From NCBI GenBank assembly GCA_949775045.1, contig OX459103.1, positions 12,260,605-12,324,604 of the forward strand: a stretch of DNA of 64,000 nucleotides. Direction: 5' to 3'. The notes under the pieces were generated by a model. That model searched no databases. It was not told the DNA's origin and was given only the letters and a program-made list of their open reading frames with translations. Positions 19,128 through 28,105 of this stretch are shown piece after piece. Position 1 is the stretch's first letter; each line of letters starts with the position of its first letter. Both the position numbers and the translations under genes were made by a program. Source of the DNA: Metridium senile. Lineage: Eukaryota; Cnidaria; Anthozoa; Actiniaria; Metridiidae.

Positions 19128-19982
19128 TTATATCTTTATTCTATGGAACCCAGTAATATGATTTCTAAGAGTTGTATTTGATTTGAATTTACCACAACAA
19201 TATATACATTTAATTCGAACATCACACATATAACTATTAACCTCCCTAATAATCAAATCATAATCATTACTAATCATTACCTTAAAACCGTTATACTTAT
19301 ATTCATCTAATAAATCTTTTTGAGCTTTGGATACTATACCATTGTCTTTTGGCGTCTTAAACTCAATACAGAACCCATTATAATATTTATGGAGATTAGT
19401 AATTATAAGATCTGGTTGGCCTTTTTGATAACCCTTTTTATAAGACTCAATTCTTTTGGTGGATGTGTATTGAAGCTCGCCTAATCCAGCTATCAGTAAG
19501 CACTTAGGGTAAAACCTTCTAATATATTGCACCACCTTTGTATGTAGGTCATATTCATCCTCCATTTTAAACATTAATGTATTAGAATTGTTAAACATTC
19601 TATAATATCCATATTTTCTAATTGTTGGTATCACATCTTCTACAACCCAATCTTGAAACTTTTCAGCAATAGGCATATTTGATTTCATAACTAATCTATA
19701 TAACCCACTTTCTGTTATAAAAATCGTATGAGGGTGAATGTTTATAAAGGGGTCCCATTTTGGGACCCCTTTGTAAAAGGGGTCCTGTTTCACGACTCCA
19801 TTCATATTTTGGTATTCTATCTTATTTTTATCAGGCACGTGATTTACTAGAGCTTTTTTAGTATTTGAATAGCCTAATGCAGATGCTACATCTTTCCCTT
19901 TGAAATAAATATTCTGTTTGTTATCAATAAAAGTATCAACAGATAAACCAAGATCATTATTATTAAACTTTTTAATATTCAT
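19128..19982 (-). CDS. BRO-N + VRR-NUC nuclease + C2H2 zinc-finger fusion
   Basis: Three domains are visible in 284 residues. Residues about 5-125 are a BRO-N/ANT-like DNA-binding domain (FKGKDVASALGY, FITESGLYRLV and FQDWVVEDVIPTIRK blocks). Residues about 145-245 form a VRR-NUC PD-(D/E)xK nuclease with Glu169, the GQPD motif (Asp191) and IEFK (Glu207, Lys209). Residues 259-280 form a C-x2-C-x12-H-x4-H zinc finger. VRR-NUC enzymes act on branched DNA or at replication ends, so a role in DNA processing during Polinton replication or resolution is likely. The BRO-N domain carries an in-frame insertion (residues about 66-79) encoded by a perfect DNA palindrome. The coding strand ahead of ATG reads ATATAGTATAA. 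Confidence 0.85.
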   Translation of the reverse strand: MNIKKFNNNDLGLSVDTFIDNKQNIYFKGKDVASALGYSNTKKALVNHVPDKNKIEYQNMNGVVKQDPFYKGVPKWDPFINIHPHTIFITESGLYRLVMKSNMPIAEKFQDWVVEDVIPTIRKYGYYRMFNNSNTLMFKMEDEYDLHTKVVQYIRRFYPKCLLIAGLGELQYTSTKRIESYKKGYQKGQPDLIITNLHKYYNGFCIEFKTPKDNGIVSKAQKDLLDEYKYNGFKVMISNDYDLIIREVNSYMCDVRIKCIYCCGKFKSNTTLRNHITGFHRIKI

Positions 19983-20019
19983 TTATACTATATATTAATA
20001 AACGTTTATTTTTATATTT

Positions 20020-20439
20020 TTATTCCATACCAATTCTCTTAGGTATAGGTATCTTAGATATATCCTGTTTAGATACTACAGATGATGATGTCTCAGATGT
20101 CTTTGGTACATCTTTGATATGTTGTGGTTTTACTTCAATATTATTCTTATCCTTATTTTTATATCTTAGGTATAGATCAAAGATAGTTAACCCTATACCA
20201 ATAATAGTTAATCCAGTTGTTAGTGAAATTTCCGGCAACCATTTTGAATTAGCATTATCTTCTTCAATAACCTCATTATTTTCATGTTCTTTCTCTTGTT
20301 TGAGAGCTTGTTTAGCCTTCTTATGATATTCAGCTAATCGTTTCCCAGCTGCTACTTTTTTAGGGTTCTTAACACGTTCTATCTTTTGTTCTGGTTCTCT
20401 TGTGATTTGATCAACTTGTGTGCTATCAGTTTCAGTCAT
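20020..20439 (-). CDS. Polinton single-pass membrane protein with basic N-terminal motif (139 aa)
   Basis: The N-terminal 65 residues are very basic and contain a conserved-looking NPKKVAAGKRLAEYHKK segment, followed by acidic residues. A single hydrophobic stretch lies at about 75-90, followed by a Lys/Ser/Thr-rich tail. I recognise no domain. Basic tails of this type can bind DNA, but this is inferred. Its ATG is preceded by TATATATTTATA. Its end contains the recurrent AAATATAAAAATAAA. Confidence 0.7.
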   Translation of the reverse strand: MTETDSTQVDQITREPEQKIERVKNPKKVAAGKRLAEYHKKAKQALKQEKEHENNEVIEEDNANSKWLPEISLTTGLTIIGIGLTIFDLYLRYKNKDKNNIEVKPQHIKDVPKTSETSSSVVSKQDISKIPIPKRIGME

Positions 20440-20477
20440 TATAAATATATAACATATTTAATATTTATATATTTTTA

Positions 20478-20691
20478 TGCTCAAGAGATTTATAATTCTG
20501 CTCAAGAGATTTATAATTCTGCTCAAGAGTTGCTCAACAACTGCTCAACAACTACTCAAGAGTACTCAAGAGATGCTCAACAACTGCTCAACAACTGCTC
20601 AACAACTGCTCAACAACTACTCAACAACTGCTCAACAACTGCTCAAGAGTGCTCAAGAGATTATCAAGACAACTCAAGAGTCTGATCAACA
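20478..20691. repeat. Tandem array of CTCAACAACTG-type 11-bp units in the Polinton
   Basis: About 17-18 degenerate units of TGCTCAACAAC or TGCTCAAGAG occupy the spacer between the 139-aa and 199-aa genes, and the array includes the last few codons of the latter. No start codon of a conserved frame lies in the array. It resembles iterons, or slippage-generated filler. Confidence 0.75.
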
Positions 20692-21263
20692 GTGTCATGA
20701 ATATATTTATCCATTTCATCAACTGACTCGTCATTTTTTTCAATTTTTTCAATTTCTATTTTAAAATCAATATGTTTCGCTATTTGAAGTAGTCCGCTTG
20801 CTAGGGCCACGAATCTACCACCTTTTAAAACAACATATCCAGCTGCATTATTCAATTCTTGTTTAACCAGTTCATTTTTTTTCAAATCATTACAGAGATC
20901 TTTCTTATCATCAATAGGTATCGCATAACTCAGTAATTCAACACCTGTTTCCAAAGCTGTATCAACTAATCCACTTGTTACTTGATTACCCATTGTTACT
21001 TGATATCGATTATGATATTTTTCAACGTCTTTTGATGGTAATCTCTTAATATCTCCTAGGCTCATATTATTACCTGTATATGTATCTATTGTACCAAGAA
21101 CTGCTAAAATAGATAATTGTTCTCGTTTCTCTTCTATATCTGTGTTATTATCATCTTTATTAACCAATTTTCTCTTTTTAATCGGTTTCTTGTCCATTAC
21201 AATTGGTTCTTCTGGCATTGTTTCTAATTTATCATCAGCATATTGATCTAGGATTGATTCCAT
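20664..21263 (-). CDS. Polinton protein of unknown function (199 aa)
   Basis: Starts with an acidic N-terminus and a basic KKPIKKRKLVNK cluster (about 25-36) that could be a nuclear localisation signal. A folded helical region follows (about 50-170, with TIDTYTGNNMSL and ALETGVELLSYAIPI). It ends with an acidic helix whose last codons lie in the repeat array. No catalytic motif is evident. It lies between the ATPase and small membrane protein genes. The coding strand before ATG has TATACTATATAATAAG. Confidence 0.7.
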   Translation of the reverse strand: MESILDQYADDKLETMPEEPIVMDKKPIKKRKLVNKDDNNTDIEEKREQLSILAVLGTIDTYTGNNMSLGDIKRLPSKDVEKYHNRYQVTMGNQVTSGLVDTALETGVELLSYAIPIDDKKDLCNDLKKNELVKQELNNAAGYVVLKGGRFVALASGLLQIAKHIDFKIEIEKIEKNDESVDEMDKYIHDTVDQTLELS

Positions 21264-21294
21264 CTTATTATATAGTATATATATATTTATTTAT

Positions 21295-21921
21295 TTATAT
21301 CATTCCAGGTATCTCCACATATGTATGAAATGGGTGACGTAGGCAGAAGCAAATCCTAGCATACTTTTCCGATTTTAGTATTTTCATAAAATGTTTTTTA
21401 TGCTCATTGTCTAACTCTCCACCATATTCATCAAACAGTGTCTGATTTGATATCCTATTCGGTGTGAAGAAACTAATGATACAACCTACATTCTCCCTAA
21501 ACGGTTTTGAAATTGCTGTTAACTGTTGTGTTAAAACCCATACTGATATATTTTCATGTCTTCCACTAAATGCTAAATTAATAAATTGATTTGACCGCTG
21601 CTTGAGATCTTTACTGAATGCGCAATCGTCTAGAATGACTAATGTATTATAACCGGAAAACACTTCTATGACATCTGATAAAATATCATTAATTTCATCC
21701 ACATTGCTAGCGTCTGGTGATATAACGATGAACCTATTGTCGTTGTTAGCAAATCCTTGGTATGTTTTATTATGCACATATGTAGGACAAACTAATATGA
21801 TATACTCAAACATATATCTATAACATGTTCTTAATTGATTTATCAAAAATTCTGTTTTACCGCTATTTGTAGGTCCTGTTATAAGACAATGAAATGGTAA
21901 TTTCTCTTTTAACTCTTCCAT
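21295..21921 (-). CDS. DNA-packaging ATPase (FtsK/HerA-like, A32 type)
   Basis: The 208-residue protein has Walker A GPTNSGKT (residues 16-23) and Walker B LVILDD (94-99), followed by the sensor-type sequence VWVLTQQL near 147-154. This is the compact P-loop ATPase found in Polintons, virophages and poxvirus A32. It would pump DNA into the capsid. Its length is typical. It lies directly downstream of the capsid-like gene on the same strand. The start is preceded by ATATATATATATA-type sequence. Confidence 0.92.
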   Translation of the reverse strand: MEELKEKLPFHCLITGPTNSGKTEFLINQLRTCYRYMFEYIILVCPTYVHNKTYQGFANNDNRFIVISPDASNVDEINDILSDVIEVFSGYNTLVILDDCAFSKDLKQRSNQFINLAFSGRHENISVWVLTQQLTAISKPFRENVGCIISFFTPNRISNQTLFDEYGGELDNEHKKHFMKILKSEKYARICFCLRHPFHTYVEIPGMI

Positions 21922-21944
21922 ATATATATATTATATACTACTTT

Positions 21945-23189
21945 TTAATACATAATTGATTTCAAATTGGTGTTTTCAATTTCCATCATAGCATCAGCTA
22001 GTACATAAATATAACAATCGAGCTTTCCAGCACCTGTAGTATCTCGTGTTATCTTTAATTGAATACCATCCTTGGTGTTATTAATATGAAGACCGTTACC
22101 ATGAATATCATCATCAGGATGCAAACGAAGGTCAATCCATAGACAAAATTTATCTGAATAGAAATCCTTCTGTTTAACATTATCACTAAGACCAAATTTT
22201 CGTATAGCAGCTGTCCAGAAATCAGTCTTTGTCATACCATCGGAAAATAATTTATTTGGAAGGCCATCAATGTTGACATTTAATTTAGTCAAATTAGGAT
22301 AAACAAATTTTTCTGTATCTCTCGTACAAATAGTATAAGGTACTACAAATAACATAAGAATACCACTCATAGACCTTCTAGGAATGTTGATATGCTCATT
22401 TATAACACTATCTGTATTTCTTGTAATTTGAAAAGTTTTATGCAATAGAACATTTTCGAAATAAAACCCTCTACCAACTTGGTATGTAGATAGAGCTTCC
22501 TTTGAAAGAAAATCACTTTTTATGCATTCATATTCAAGTTGGATGTTTGATAGGCTATAACTATATGATTTTGATGTGTCACTAGAGATTACAAGATCCT
22601 TGCTTTCCGTCAATTTAACTTGAAATAAAAGATTATGTGATAACCCTTTTGCGTAAAACACACCATGTGAATCAATAATTGGATGGTTAATAGCCATTCT
22701 GTATTTAGTACTATAAACAGCCGCAAGTGCCACTTCTTTTGCATCTGTTGCCACCTTATCACCAGCTGAAGTCCGTAATTTATGCATATTAACAGATGAG
22801 ATTCCTTCTCTAAGCATATTTTCACGATGCTCTTTTGTTAAATAAAGATCCTTATATGTTTCAAGTAGATCTACTCTATCTGTGTCCTGTAGTGTTTCCC
22901 CACCATATGATACTTTCATACTCGAAATAATATTCCTACTGATATTGTTTACTAGTCTATTATTTGCATGTTTTTCTGTATTTAGGTTCAAATCGAACGT
23001 TAAACCAATAGATCCAGGTACATACACAACATTTTCATTCAATTTAGGTAAGTAAATATATAATGTTTCTCCAGGTTGTGCTGTTGAAGGATTGTAAGTG
23101 ACACGGTGAAGGGTTTTTTCACCCTTATGACCAAAAGGTCTTCTATACTCTTTGTTAACATCAAGTACGTTTGAAATAGATTGACTCAT
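21945..23189 (-). CDS. Major capsid-like protein (F54H12.2-type Polinton protein)
   Basis: A 414-residue, beta-strand-rich protein with little charge clustering and no membrane segment. It has VPGSIGLTFDLNL near the N-terminus, a central region of alternating hydrophobic strands, and the C-terminal DCYIYVLADAMMEIEN block. It resembles proteins often annotated F54H12.2-like in invertebrates, which come from Polintons and are interpreted as double jelly-roll capsid proteins. At 414 residues it is shorter than many. Adjacency to the packaging ATPase supports the assignment. It diverges from the integrase gene across a 41-bp spacer with TATA-like blocks on both strands. Confidence 0.65.
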   Translation of the reverse strand: MSQSISNVLDVNKEYRRPFGHKGEKTLHRVTYNPSTAQPGETLYIYLPKLNENVVYVPGSIGLTFDLNLNTEKHANNRLVNNISRNIISSMKVSYGGETLQDTDRVDLLETYKDLYLTKEHRENMLREGISSVNMHKLRTSAGDKVATDAKEVALAAVYSTKYRMAINHPIIDSHGVFYAKGLSHNLLFQVKLTESKDLVISSDTSKSYSYSLSNIQLEYECIKSDFLSKEALSTYQVGRGFYFENVLLHKTFQITRNTDSVINEHINIPRRSMSGILMLFVVPYTICTRDTEKFVYPNLTKLNVNIDGLPNKLFSDGMTKTDFWTAAIRKFGLSDNVKQKDFYSDKFCLWIDLRLHPDDDIHGNGLHINNTKDGIQLKITRDTTGAGKLDCYIYVLADAMMEIENTNLKSIMY

Positions 23190-23230
23190 ATATACTGTTA
23201 TAAGATATTATTGTTTTATATATATTATAT
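23190..23230. promoter_or_regulatory. Bidirectional promoter between capsid-like and integrase genes
   Basis: Only 41 bp separate the two divergent start codons, and it is almost entirely A/T. Minus-strand genes use a TATATACTGTTATAAG-type block and the integrase a TTTATATATATTATAT block ending at its ATG. Transcription start sites must be almost at the ATG. Confidence 0.6.
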
Positions 23231-24223
23231 ATGGATAACAGAAAATTATCAAACCATTATTATAGTCCACAAGGCTATTGGAAAGGTTATGAAGCTATTG
23301 ATAAACTAGTTGGTGCCACAAATATTGATAAAGCTATTGTGAAAAAGTGGTTGGAAAAACAAGCATTATGGCAGATATATTTACCTAAACCACAATATAT
23401 CCCAAGATATCATTGGAATGTTGAAAAAGTAAATCAGACCCATCAAGCTGATTTACTATTCCTACCTCATGACATAGTTAAACGAAAGGTATACAAATAT
23501 GCTCTTGTGGTTGTCGACATTGCCAGTAGGTACATAGATGCGGAGCCTTTGACGTCTAAATACTCATCAGAGGTATCGAGAGGTATTGAAAATATATATT
23601 CCAGACGTTTGAAATGGCCTGAAACAATTATTGTAGATCCTGGCACTGAATTCATGGGTAATGTTACAAAAATAATGAAAAACAAATCTGTTAAGATACA
23701 AAGATCAGAAGCTAATAACCATAGAGCCCAAGCATTAGTCGAACGCGCTAATCGAACTATTGCAGAGAAGCTATTTAGTTATCAGTACAGTAAAGAAATG
23801 GTAATGGAACAAAATGAAAGATCCCGTGAATGGGTTGAAATACTGCCAGCTGTCATACAAAGTATAAACAGTGGAGTAAAAAGAATTACTGGAAAAACAC
23901 CGATTGATGCTATAAAATTAAAAGAAGTAGAAGAAAATCATGTGAAGTATAAAAGACCTGTTGGATTAGATGAAACCCGTCTTCCTACAGGTGTGAAAGT
24001 AAGATATTTGTATGCTCCAGGTGAGTTGGAAGGTGGTAATCAAAGAGCTACAGACCCTATATGGTCATTAGAAATATATGACATAACAAGGGCTGTTGTA
24101 TCTACTAATCAACCTGTATTATATTACCTATCTGATGGTGCACCGAAAAGAAATTTCGTCAGAGAAGAATTACAAGTTGTACCCGAAGATACTAAGTTAC
24201 CACCTGATAGTGTTTTAAAATAA
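23231..24223 (+). CDS. Polinton RVE (retroviral-type) integrase
   Basis: The DDE catalytic triad is seen at Asp74 (HQADLLF), Asp136 (VDPGTEF) and Glu171 (LVERANRT), with exactly 35 residues between the second Asp and Glu (D-D35E). An N-terminal helical region precedes the core. A C-terminal beta-rich segment (about 255-320, with VRYLYAPGE and WSLEIYDI) resembles the SH3/chromo-like tail of Polinton integrases. It inserts the element with 6-bp duplications. Its 3' end overlaps the 3' end of PolB by 9 bp, convergently. It starts after the divergent promoter shared with the capsid-like gene. Confidence 0.95.
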   Translation: MDNRKLSNHYYSPQGYWKGYEAIDKLVGATNIDKAIVKKWLEKQALWQIYLPKPQYIPRYHWNVEKVNQTHQADLLFLPHDIVKRKVYKYALVVVDIASRYIDAEPLTSKYSSEVSRGIENIYSRRLKWPETIIVDPGTEFMGNVTKIMKNKSVKIQRSEANNHRAQALVERANRTIAEKLFSYQYSKEMVMEQNERSREWVEILPAVIQSINSGVKRITGKTPIDAIKLKEVEENHVKYKRPVGLDETRLPTGVKVRYLYAPGELEGGNQRATDPIWSLEIYDITRAVVSTNQPVLYYLSDGAPKRNFVREELQVVPEDTKLPPDSVLK

Positions 24224-27200
24224 TTTGCTTGACTTTTTTTTACGCTTAGGAACTTCTTGTAAAGCTACCCTATCATAATGATCAATACTACCTTGATAAC
24301 GTTTTATGAATTCGTATTTTTCATGATCATATATTCTTTCATCAATATTTTTATACCCGTATGCATCTGTATGGATGTCGTCGGCGCATATATTACGTTT
24401 GTCATCATCTCGGCTTAGGGCAACTTTGTTTACCGTTTCTGTGAATATTTGATGTTTATGAGAACGGATAACATTCATTTTTCTAATAGCTTGCGTTCCT
24501 TCAAATAAACATTCTTTGTAGTCGTCAAATGAAATGGTTTTGTCTACTACTGACTTCTTGACTCCCTTACATCGTTTTCCAACTTTTTCATTATCTATTT
24601 TATATGCGTATAGTTTTGCTCTAAGACCTACAAACTCTGTTATTTCTTGACCGGCCGTTTCATCTTTCATCATTCCAATAACTTTTTTGTTAATACGGCT
24701 GGTAATCCCTTTATGATTTTCTGGATAATTGGTTGTATCAAACTTTTCCTTGATATCTTTCTCAATGTCTTTGTAAAAATCATCTGTTTCAATCTCATAC
24801 ATTAACGAATCGGTGTCTGTGAATAGTAGTTGTGCTTTGCTTGCATATTTTGGTTTAATATAATTATAATGAAAGTCATACATCAGATTCTTTGAGATAT
24901 CTAGAATTGACATTCCAACGTATATAGGTTTGTTGAACATAAGCTCTGTCTTACCCATATGTATTGCTGCTAGATTTTCAGAGAATATTGTTCGTTTCTT
25001 ATAGTTTGGTTTATTAATTAATTTCGCTGCTTGAGACTCATTTGTGACCAGTCTAATATCCTGTCTGTTTCGAATATTTTCCATTGTCTTACCGAATACA
25101 CTGTTGTTCATAAGTTTGAAGAAATCCTTCTCGAAATCATTCTTACCATTAGTTCTTAGTTCTGTGTTAAGATTAATATATTGTGCCAACCATTTTGATT
25201 CATTAAACGTAATACCTCTATGGATTTTGGTTAGCTTCATTCCAAGACTAATATATAATTTCAAGGTCTCATGATGAACCACGTATTTTGTCTTATTCTC
25301 TAGATTTGGTATAAGCTTCTCAACCTTGTTAACCGTTAATCGTTCAGGTGCTAGTGGGTACTCGTTATGTAGTTTATGTAATTCAACAGGATAATCTAGA
25401 TCAACTTCTAAAATACAAGGAAGTTTATCCCACCTCTTAACCTCACTTTTGTTCATCCATCTGAAACCATGTGTTGGTAGATTCTCAGACATAGCCCAAC
25501 CATAGAGATTATTAGCATCTAGATATTTGATAAATACTTCTTTTTGATTCTTATTGAATGATTTCATATATTTGTTGTTAGCTTTTGCATATCGTTTGCT
25601 TATCATACTAATACCCCCACGAATGCCTGATTCAATCATAAGTGTCATATCTGGATCACTCAATAACTCTAGTTCAATATTTGTCTTTTTCAGCATAGAG
25701 TCCCAACTAAGCCCTGGTGCTGTGTAGTACCATGCTGGATCTAGTTTATAATTCTCCATACACACATCCCGGAACGTTTCAAACACGTCTGCCAATAGAA
25801 TGACATCACTATTAAGATATAGGTTGTGGTACTCCTGCATGGTTTTTATTCCAAATGTTTTCCATACTTCCTGTGCATGTTTGTAATCCTCATCTGATAT
25901 GTTGGTGTTGTTAAGCTTGCTATAAAATTCTTCTTTTGGTGGTAATGACGTTTCATTCAACTTATCCAATGAGTTGACATAATCATATGGGTATACTCCT
26001 TTTCTCAATAACAAATCTAGCTTCTTACCCTCATAGAACATAGCCATATTTATGAATTGTTCTTTTTGAAGATTGCTTACTAATGAGTCCAGACTAGAAC
26101 TCATAAACTTGAAACTATCAATAAATCTAATCTCACGTTTTACACTACACTCTTTTCCATCCTTGTTTGTAAATTTATCCACTACTATCTCCTTTTTGAA
26201 ACTGATATATTTCTCTTCATTATTAGGAATACAATCTATTTTACCCTGTGAGACACCAAGATTTTTGATGAATAAATGTGAATCATAGCCTGATAAATTA
26301 TGAAATATCACTGGTATATGCTTTGGTATTTTATAGTTCAAATTACATTCATTGTGTGAGGCTCCACGATATTTACCTGTAAGATGGTCATGATCTAGAA
26401 CCTTATCACCAGCTAATTCATTATAACATATATGACAAAGAGTTGCCTTATTATAGTTTTCATTATCCTTAGCAGTCATTTTGACCTTCTTGTTATAATT
26501 GTACTTTGCATATATACTTCTTACTGTCTTTTCTATTGATTCTACAAATTTTTGACCTATATCCTCATCATCCGACTTCTTGGTATATCTGTGGATAGAT
26601 GGTTTGTACAGTGTGTCATCATAACATTTTACCATATAGCAGTACCCGCTTGGAGTATGTTTCTGATACTGTTGTGTAAATGAACTATTATCTTCTTGTT
26701 GGCATGTTGATATAGGTTCTGTAAATGCTTCAAAATCACTGTAGATGACAAATGGGACCCGCATAGAGTGGTTGTAATTTTTGAAAGCTAGCATTGTGCC
26801 TTTCTTTGGTAGTTTAATTTTTATAGCATCATGATTTTTACAGTATTCTACGTGGTTGTCCAATGATATTTGTGTTTTGAATGATAACAAACATCTTTCA
26901 CAATAATATCGACTATGTCCATTTTTACTAGTTTGAGAATTAATTAGCCGAGACATACTTTTGATCCAGCAATAATGATTTGTCTTATCGTTTGATATTA
27001 GTAGAAGGTCTAATGTTTTTTCTCTATTGTTATTTCCACTAATTCTAATTGGGTAAGTCTCTTTCTTCTCATCATAAGCATATACGTTTACAGCATATTC
27101 TGGATTATTCATTTCAAATATACCAATCTTATCAACTTGTACTGGAAACTCAAGTCCATCCCAGCATAGTTTTTTAGAGTTTTCTTTCAAAAGTTTTGTA

Positions 27201-28105
27201 ATTCTTTCTGGATGTACTTTTGTTGGAAATATTGCTCTTGTAACCGACCATTTGAAACATTCATTGTCTTTATTATTAAGGTTAACAATAGCTTCTTTCT
27301 GTTTTAGTTTTTCAGGTAATGGTATGTATGATTTAGCTGCTATAGGGTTATACTTATCAATGTGAATATCTAGATGATTAATTTTATTAAAAATCCAACC
27401 TGAACCTTTGTTTTGATAATTACCTACATTTTCTAAAATATTCTCAGTTAGTCTATTGTAAACATCTTCTGTATTAGTAGCTTCTGTTATTATCTCTATC
27501 TTACTATGAAAATAACTGTATGAATACACCTTATCTTTCTGATTCATCTTGTAAAATTCAACCTCTAACAAAAGCTTCATCTTGATTGGTTTTTCATGTT
27601 GTTTTAAGAAATCTATAACATCCAGTTTATTATCAGCTAGAAATGTTTTTGGGTCTGTCTTATCAGTTCCATCAATTCTATATGATTTTAGAAACCCTTT
27701 TAACGCGGATTTCACCACCCTAATTTTTGGTTTTTCTTCCACATTCATAACATCTTTAATTTTCGGTTTTTCTTTCTTATTGTAAATATCTTGGATTTTA
27801 TTTTTCAAAGCCTCAAGGCGATTATTTATTGGTTTTTTAATAATTGGTGGTACATATGATAGAATCCAATCTGCAAATTTATTCAGATTTGTTTGAATTT
27901 TACCACTGGTATTTTGCATTGTATATACCGTTTTTGCTGGTTTAACAGGCTTTAAAATAGGCACATTTATCTCTTCTATAGGTTGATCCATAATATTATT
28001 AGACATTTTATTATTATTTATATAAGGTGCTATATCTTTAAGTATCTTTTTCGAAGACATTTCTATATATAAATAAAAGTTTTTATAAAATCTAAGTAAA
28101 CGCAC
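24215..28105 (-). CDS. Protein-primed family B DNA polymerase (PolB) of the Polinton
   Basis: An intact 1296-residue frame. The N-terminal extension carries a C2H2 zinc finger (CERCLLSF...H..YC, about 400-420). The exonuclease motifs are ExoI SDFEAF (about 457), ExoII HNLSGYDSH (about 600) and ExoIII YLNSDVILLADV (about 763). An endonuclease VII-like CHICYNELAG...DHDHLTG zinc region (about 560-590) lies between ExoI and ExoII. The polymerase motifs are A DANNLYGW (about 860), B NNSVFGKT (about 1000) and C TDTDSL (about 1094). All are intact, so replication activity is plausible. The first codons lie in the TIR; MSSKK at 28060 may be the true start instead of 28105. Confidence 0.97.
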   Translation of the reverse strand: MRLLRFYKNFYLYIEMSSKKILKDIAPYINNNKMSNNIMDQPIEEINVPILKPVKPAKTVYTMQNTSGKIQTNLNKFADWILSYVPPIIKKPINNRLEALKNKIQDIYNKKEKPKIKDVMNVEEKPKIRVVKSALKGFLKSYRIDGTDKTDPKTFLADNKLDVIDFLKQHEKPIKMKLLLEVEFYKMNQKDKVYSYSYFHSKIEIITEATNTEDVYNRLTENILENVGNYQNKGSGWIFNKINHLDIHIDKYNPIAAKSYIPLPEKLKQKEAIVNLNNKDNECFKWSVTRAIFPTKVHPERITKLLKENSKKLCWDGLEFPVQVDKIGIFEMNNPEYAVNVYAYDEKKETYPIRISGNNNREKTLDLLLISNDKTNHYCWIKSMSRLINSQTSKNGHSRYYCERCLLSFKTQISLDNHVEYCKNHDAIKIKLPKKGTMLAFKNYNHSMRVPFVIYSDFEAFTEPISTCQQEDNSSFTQQYQKHTPSGYCYMVKCYDDTLYKPSIHRYTKKSDDEDIGQKFVESIEKTVRSIYAKYNYNKKVKMTAKDNENYNKATLCHICYNELAGDKVLDHDHLTGKYRGASHNECNLNYKIPKHIPVIFHNLSGYDSHLFIKNLGVSQGKIDCIPNNEEKYISFKKEIVVDKFTNKDGKECSVKREIRFIDSFKFMSSSLDSLVSNLQKEQFINMAMFYEGKKLDLLLRKGVYPYDYVNSLDKLNETSLPPKEEFYSKLNNTNISDEDYKHAQEVWKTFGIKTMQEYHNLYLNSDVILLADVFETFRDVCMENYKLDPAWYYTAPGLSWDSMLKKTNIELELLSDPDMTLMIESGIRGGISMISKRYAKANNKYMKSFNKNQKEVFIKYLDANNLYGWAMSENLPTHGFRWMNKSEVKRWDKLPCILEVDLDYPVELHKLHNEYPLAPERLTVNKVEKLIPNLENKTKYVVHHETLKLYISLGMKLTKIHRGITFNESKWLAQYINLNTELRTNGKNDFEKDFFKLMNNSVFGKTMENIRNRQDIRLVTNESQAAKLINKPNYKKRTIFSENLAAIHMGKTELMFNKPIYVGMSILDISKNLMYDFHYNYIKPKYASKAQLLFTDTDSLMYEIETDDFYKDIEKDIKEKFDTTNYPENHKGITSRINKKVIGMMKDETAGQEITEFVGLRAKLYAYKIDNEKVGKRCKGVKKSVVDKTISFDDYKECLFEGTQAIRKMNVIRSHKHQIFTETVNKVALSRDDDKRNICADDIHTDAYGYKNIDERIYDHEKYEFIKRYQGSIDHYDRVALQEVPKRKKKSSKLF

